Below, piece by piece: positions 62,799 through 64,000 of a stretch of DNA of 64,000 nucleotides (position 1 is the stretch's first letter; the number at the start of each line of letters is the position of its first letter). This DNA comes from CAVTLG01 sp963802635. GTDB lineage: Bacteria; Chloroflexota; Ktedonobacteria; Ktedonobacterales; Ktedonobacteraceae. The position numbers and the translations under genes are program-made. A model generated the notes under the pieces. It saw only the letters and a program-made list of their open reading frames with translations. It did no database searches and was not told the DNA's origin. The DNA is taken from positions 2,418,001-2,482,000 of the forward strand of contig CAWDJJ010000001.1 of the NCBI GenBank assembly GCA_963802635.1, written 5' to 3'.

Positions 62799-63905
62799 TT
62801 AGAACTGGAGCATGCCTAGTTTGTTGCTTGCGGACTCAGTGAACCACAACGTGTGATCAGTGCCTGCCACAATGCCGAGTGGTAAACTATTCTCTGTAGG
62901 GACTTGATAATAAGTAAAATGATCAGTCACAACATTGAAGCAAGCGATAAAGTTCTCAGCCGTGACTGTGACCCAGATATTCCCGTCGGATGTGAGTGTC
63001 AAACCATACAGGCCGCTGCTCATCGCTCTGGAGCCATTAGGAGTAGCGGGCGCGACGTAAGCGGTGAATACGGCCCTGGTAGGATCGAATTTGAGTAAGC
63101 TCGAGTTGTCAAACGTCGTGGTCCAGATAGTCCCGTGGCTATCGCTAATAACTTCCATCAGCGGATTGCTGGCACCTGGAGCCTTGAAGATCTGTATGCT
63201 GCCAGTACGAGGGTCAAGTCGTCCCAGGTTGTTTGTACTGGCCTCAGTGAACCAGATTATACCCTGTAGATCGATAGAGATACCATAAGGATTGAGCGTT
63301 TGCACTGTCTTCTGTGCTGAAAGTGGATATTGCTGGATGTGACCAGTTGTTTTATCGAGCATACCCAGGAAATTGGCATTCATTTCTGTAAACCAGACAT
63401 TGCCGTGTGCGTCGATAGCAATATCGTTGGGGCCAGATGGGAGTGTTAAGATGTTCTTTTGATTGCTAGGATCAGGCGTTGTCAGCGTTGGCAGCATATA
63501 AATTTTGAACTGTTTGCTCGCTGGGAAGTAGTGCCCGATATAGTTGGCATATTGCTCGGCGAACCAGATGCTGTCATCAGCGGCGACGGCGATACCCATA
63601 ATGCCGTAGTCCCCATGTGGTGGCGTCATTTGCTGGAACGTGTGAGTGCGGGGATCAAAGACGACGAGCGCATTTTTTGCCATCTCACCAAACCAGATGC
63701 GCCCTTGATGGTCAACCGTGGGTCGCATGACCCCGCTCTGAGGTTGCGGTAGCGCATACTCTCTGAAACTTCCTATAGTCGAGGGCGTGCCTTTAGCGCT
63801 AGTTGATTGTTGTGCAGTGGATGTGCCAGGACCACTACAAGCTGTAAGCGAGAGGAATAGTCCTGCCAGCAAAAGTGGGATGATAGCACGTGTTTGCATA
63901 GGCAT
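62799..63905 (-). CDS. Beta-propeller lipoprotein, Vgb/NHL-like
   Basis: 368 residues from ATG 63905 (an ATG six bases further in is also possible). The signal peptide MPMQTRAIIPLLLAGLFLSLTAC ends in lipobox LTAC. The rest is a repeating propeller with blades of the form G.IWFTE...N.LG.LD (GRIWFGEMAKNALVVFD, GNVWFTEMNANFLGMLD, GIIWFTEASTNNLGRLD, GNIWVTVTAENFIACF), like virginiamycin B lyase and streptogramin-lyase-like proteins. Many relatives have no lyase activity, so drug resistance should not be assumed. It is extracytoplasmic. Confidence 0.88.
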   Translation of the reverse strand: MPMQTRAIIPLLLAGLFLSLTACSGPGTSTAQQSTSAKGTPSTIGSFREYALPQPQSGVMRPTVDHQGRIWFGEMAKNALVVFDPRTHTFQQMTPPHGDYGIMGIAVAADDSIWFAEQYANYIGHYFPASKQFKIYMLPTLTTPDPSNQKNILTLPSGPNDIAIDAHGNVWFTEMNANFLGMLDKTTGHIQQYPLSAQKTVQTLNPYGISIDLQGIIWFTEASTNNLGRLDPRTGSIQIFKAPGASNPLMEVISDSHGTIWTTTFDNSSLLKFDPTRAVFTAYVAPATPNGSRAMSSGLYGLTLTSDGNIWVTVTAENFIACFNVVTDHFTYYQVPTENSLPLGIVAGTDHTLWFTESASNKLGMLQF

Positions 63906-64000
63906 CAATCTGTATAACTTCCGTTCAGGAATTGCAAGTACTCGGGACAATTCACAAACAATCAAACGAGAGCAATTCCTGAGACGCCGTCATCTATCAG

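Noticed and set aside
62799..63905. Streptogramin resistance by virginiamycin B lyase
   Set aside because: Propeller similarity is generic, the protein is an exported lipoprotein, and the lyase catalytic residues cannot be confirmed by eye.
1..64000. CRISPR array, rRNA or prophage
   Set aside because: No regularly spaced direct repeats, no rRNA sequence and no phage structural genes were seen.

Overview
The window reads as chromosome from a Ktedonobacteria-like member of the Chloroflexota. This is inferred from the gene set: zinc-ribbon plus FHA proteins, Hanks-type kinases with Gly-Gly-Phe loops, a GGDDT-type phosphofructokinase, a MurE/MraY pair, many IS remnants and CHAT/formylglycine-generating-enzyme (FGE) proteins. 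Base composition is moderate. I saw no rRNA, no recognisable tRNA and no CRISPR array. The first gene runs off the left edge; no gene is visibly cut by the right edge.

Layout. 1-9 kb: an acyltransferase/ACP (polyketide or PUFA-synthase type) gene, a GT87-like membrane glycosyltransferase, two peroxiredoxins, a secreted glycosidase-like lipoprotein and a pentapeptide-repeat protein. 9-18.4 kb: a housekeeping block on the minus strand, with recA, then dnaX-ybaB-recR as an operon preceded by an SRP RNA gene with its own promoter, an FHA protein, mtnP and tyrS. 18.4-28 kb: Hsp20, a PIN plus PD-(D/E)XK-like pair, a homocysteine methyltransferase/MetF fusion, a DUF255 protein, infC with an odd start and a repeat-expanded tail, an S41 protease lacking the usual lysine, and an HDAC-family deacetylase. 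28-42.5 kb: a frameshifted Ser/Thr kinase, rhodanese, phosphofructokinase, an orphan N-methyltransferase, an IMPase-family protein, an L,D-transpeptidase, a HEAT/CcdA/DUF2085 run, a divergent ECF sigma/anti-sigma pair and a MarR-type regulator. 42.5-53 kb: queuosine salvage, murE-mraY, a 1388-residue membrane protein and an acidic protein. 53-64 kb: an accessory, decaying region with an S9 peptidase remnant, a kinase-fold pseudogene with three frameshifts, IS3 and IS4 fragments, two methyltransferases, a Trm112-like protein, a stand-alone FGE-domain protein, a CHAT-TPR-FGE fusion and a beta-propeller lipoprotein.

The strongest unexplained signal is a dispersed intergenic repeat (8798-9015, 10659-10741, 40982-41118, plus reduced or derived copies at 20262, 35700, 37101 and 52042). 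Its core folds as a three-way junction with constant joining bases (AAC, TA, TCA) and stems that differ between copies but stay complementary. Junctions are nested inside one another in two copies. This covariation is visible by eye and argues for a selected or replicated nucleic-acid structure. The second theme is the CHAT-TPR-FGE protein in an IS-bounded island with methyltransferases, which fits predicted prokaryotic conflict systems.
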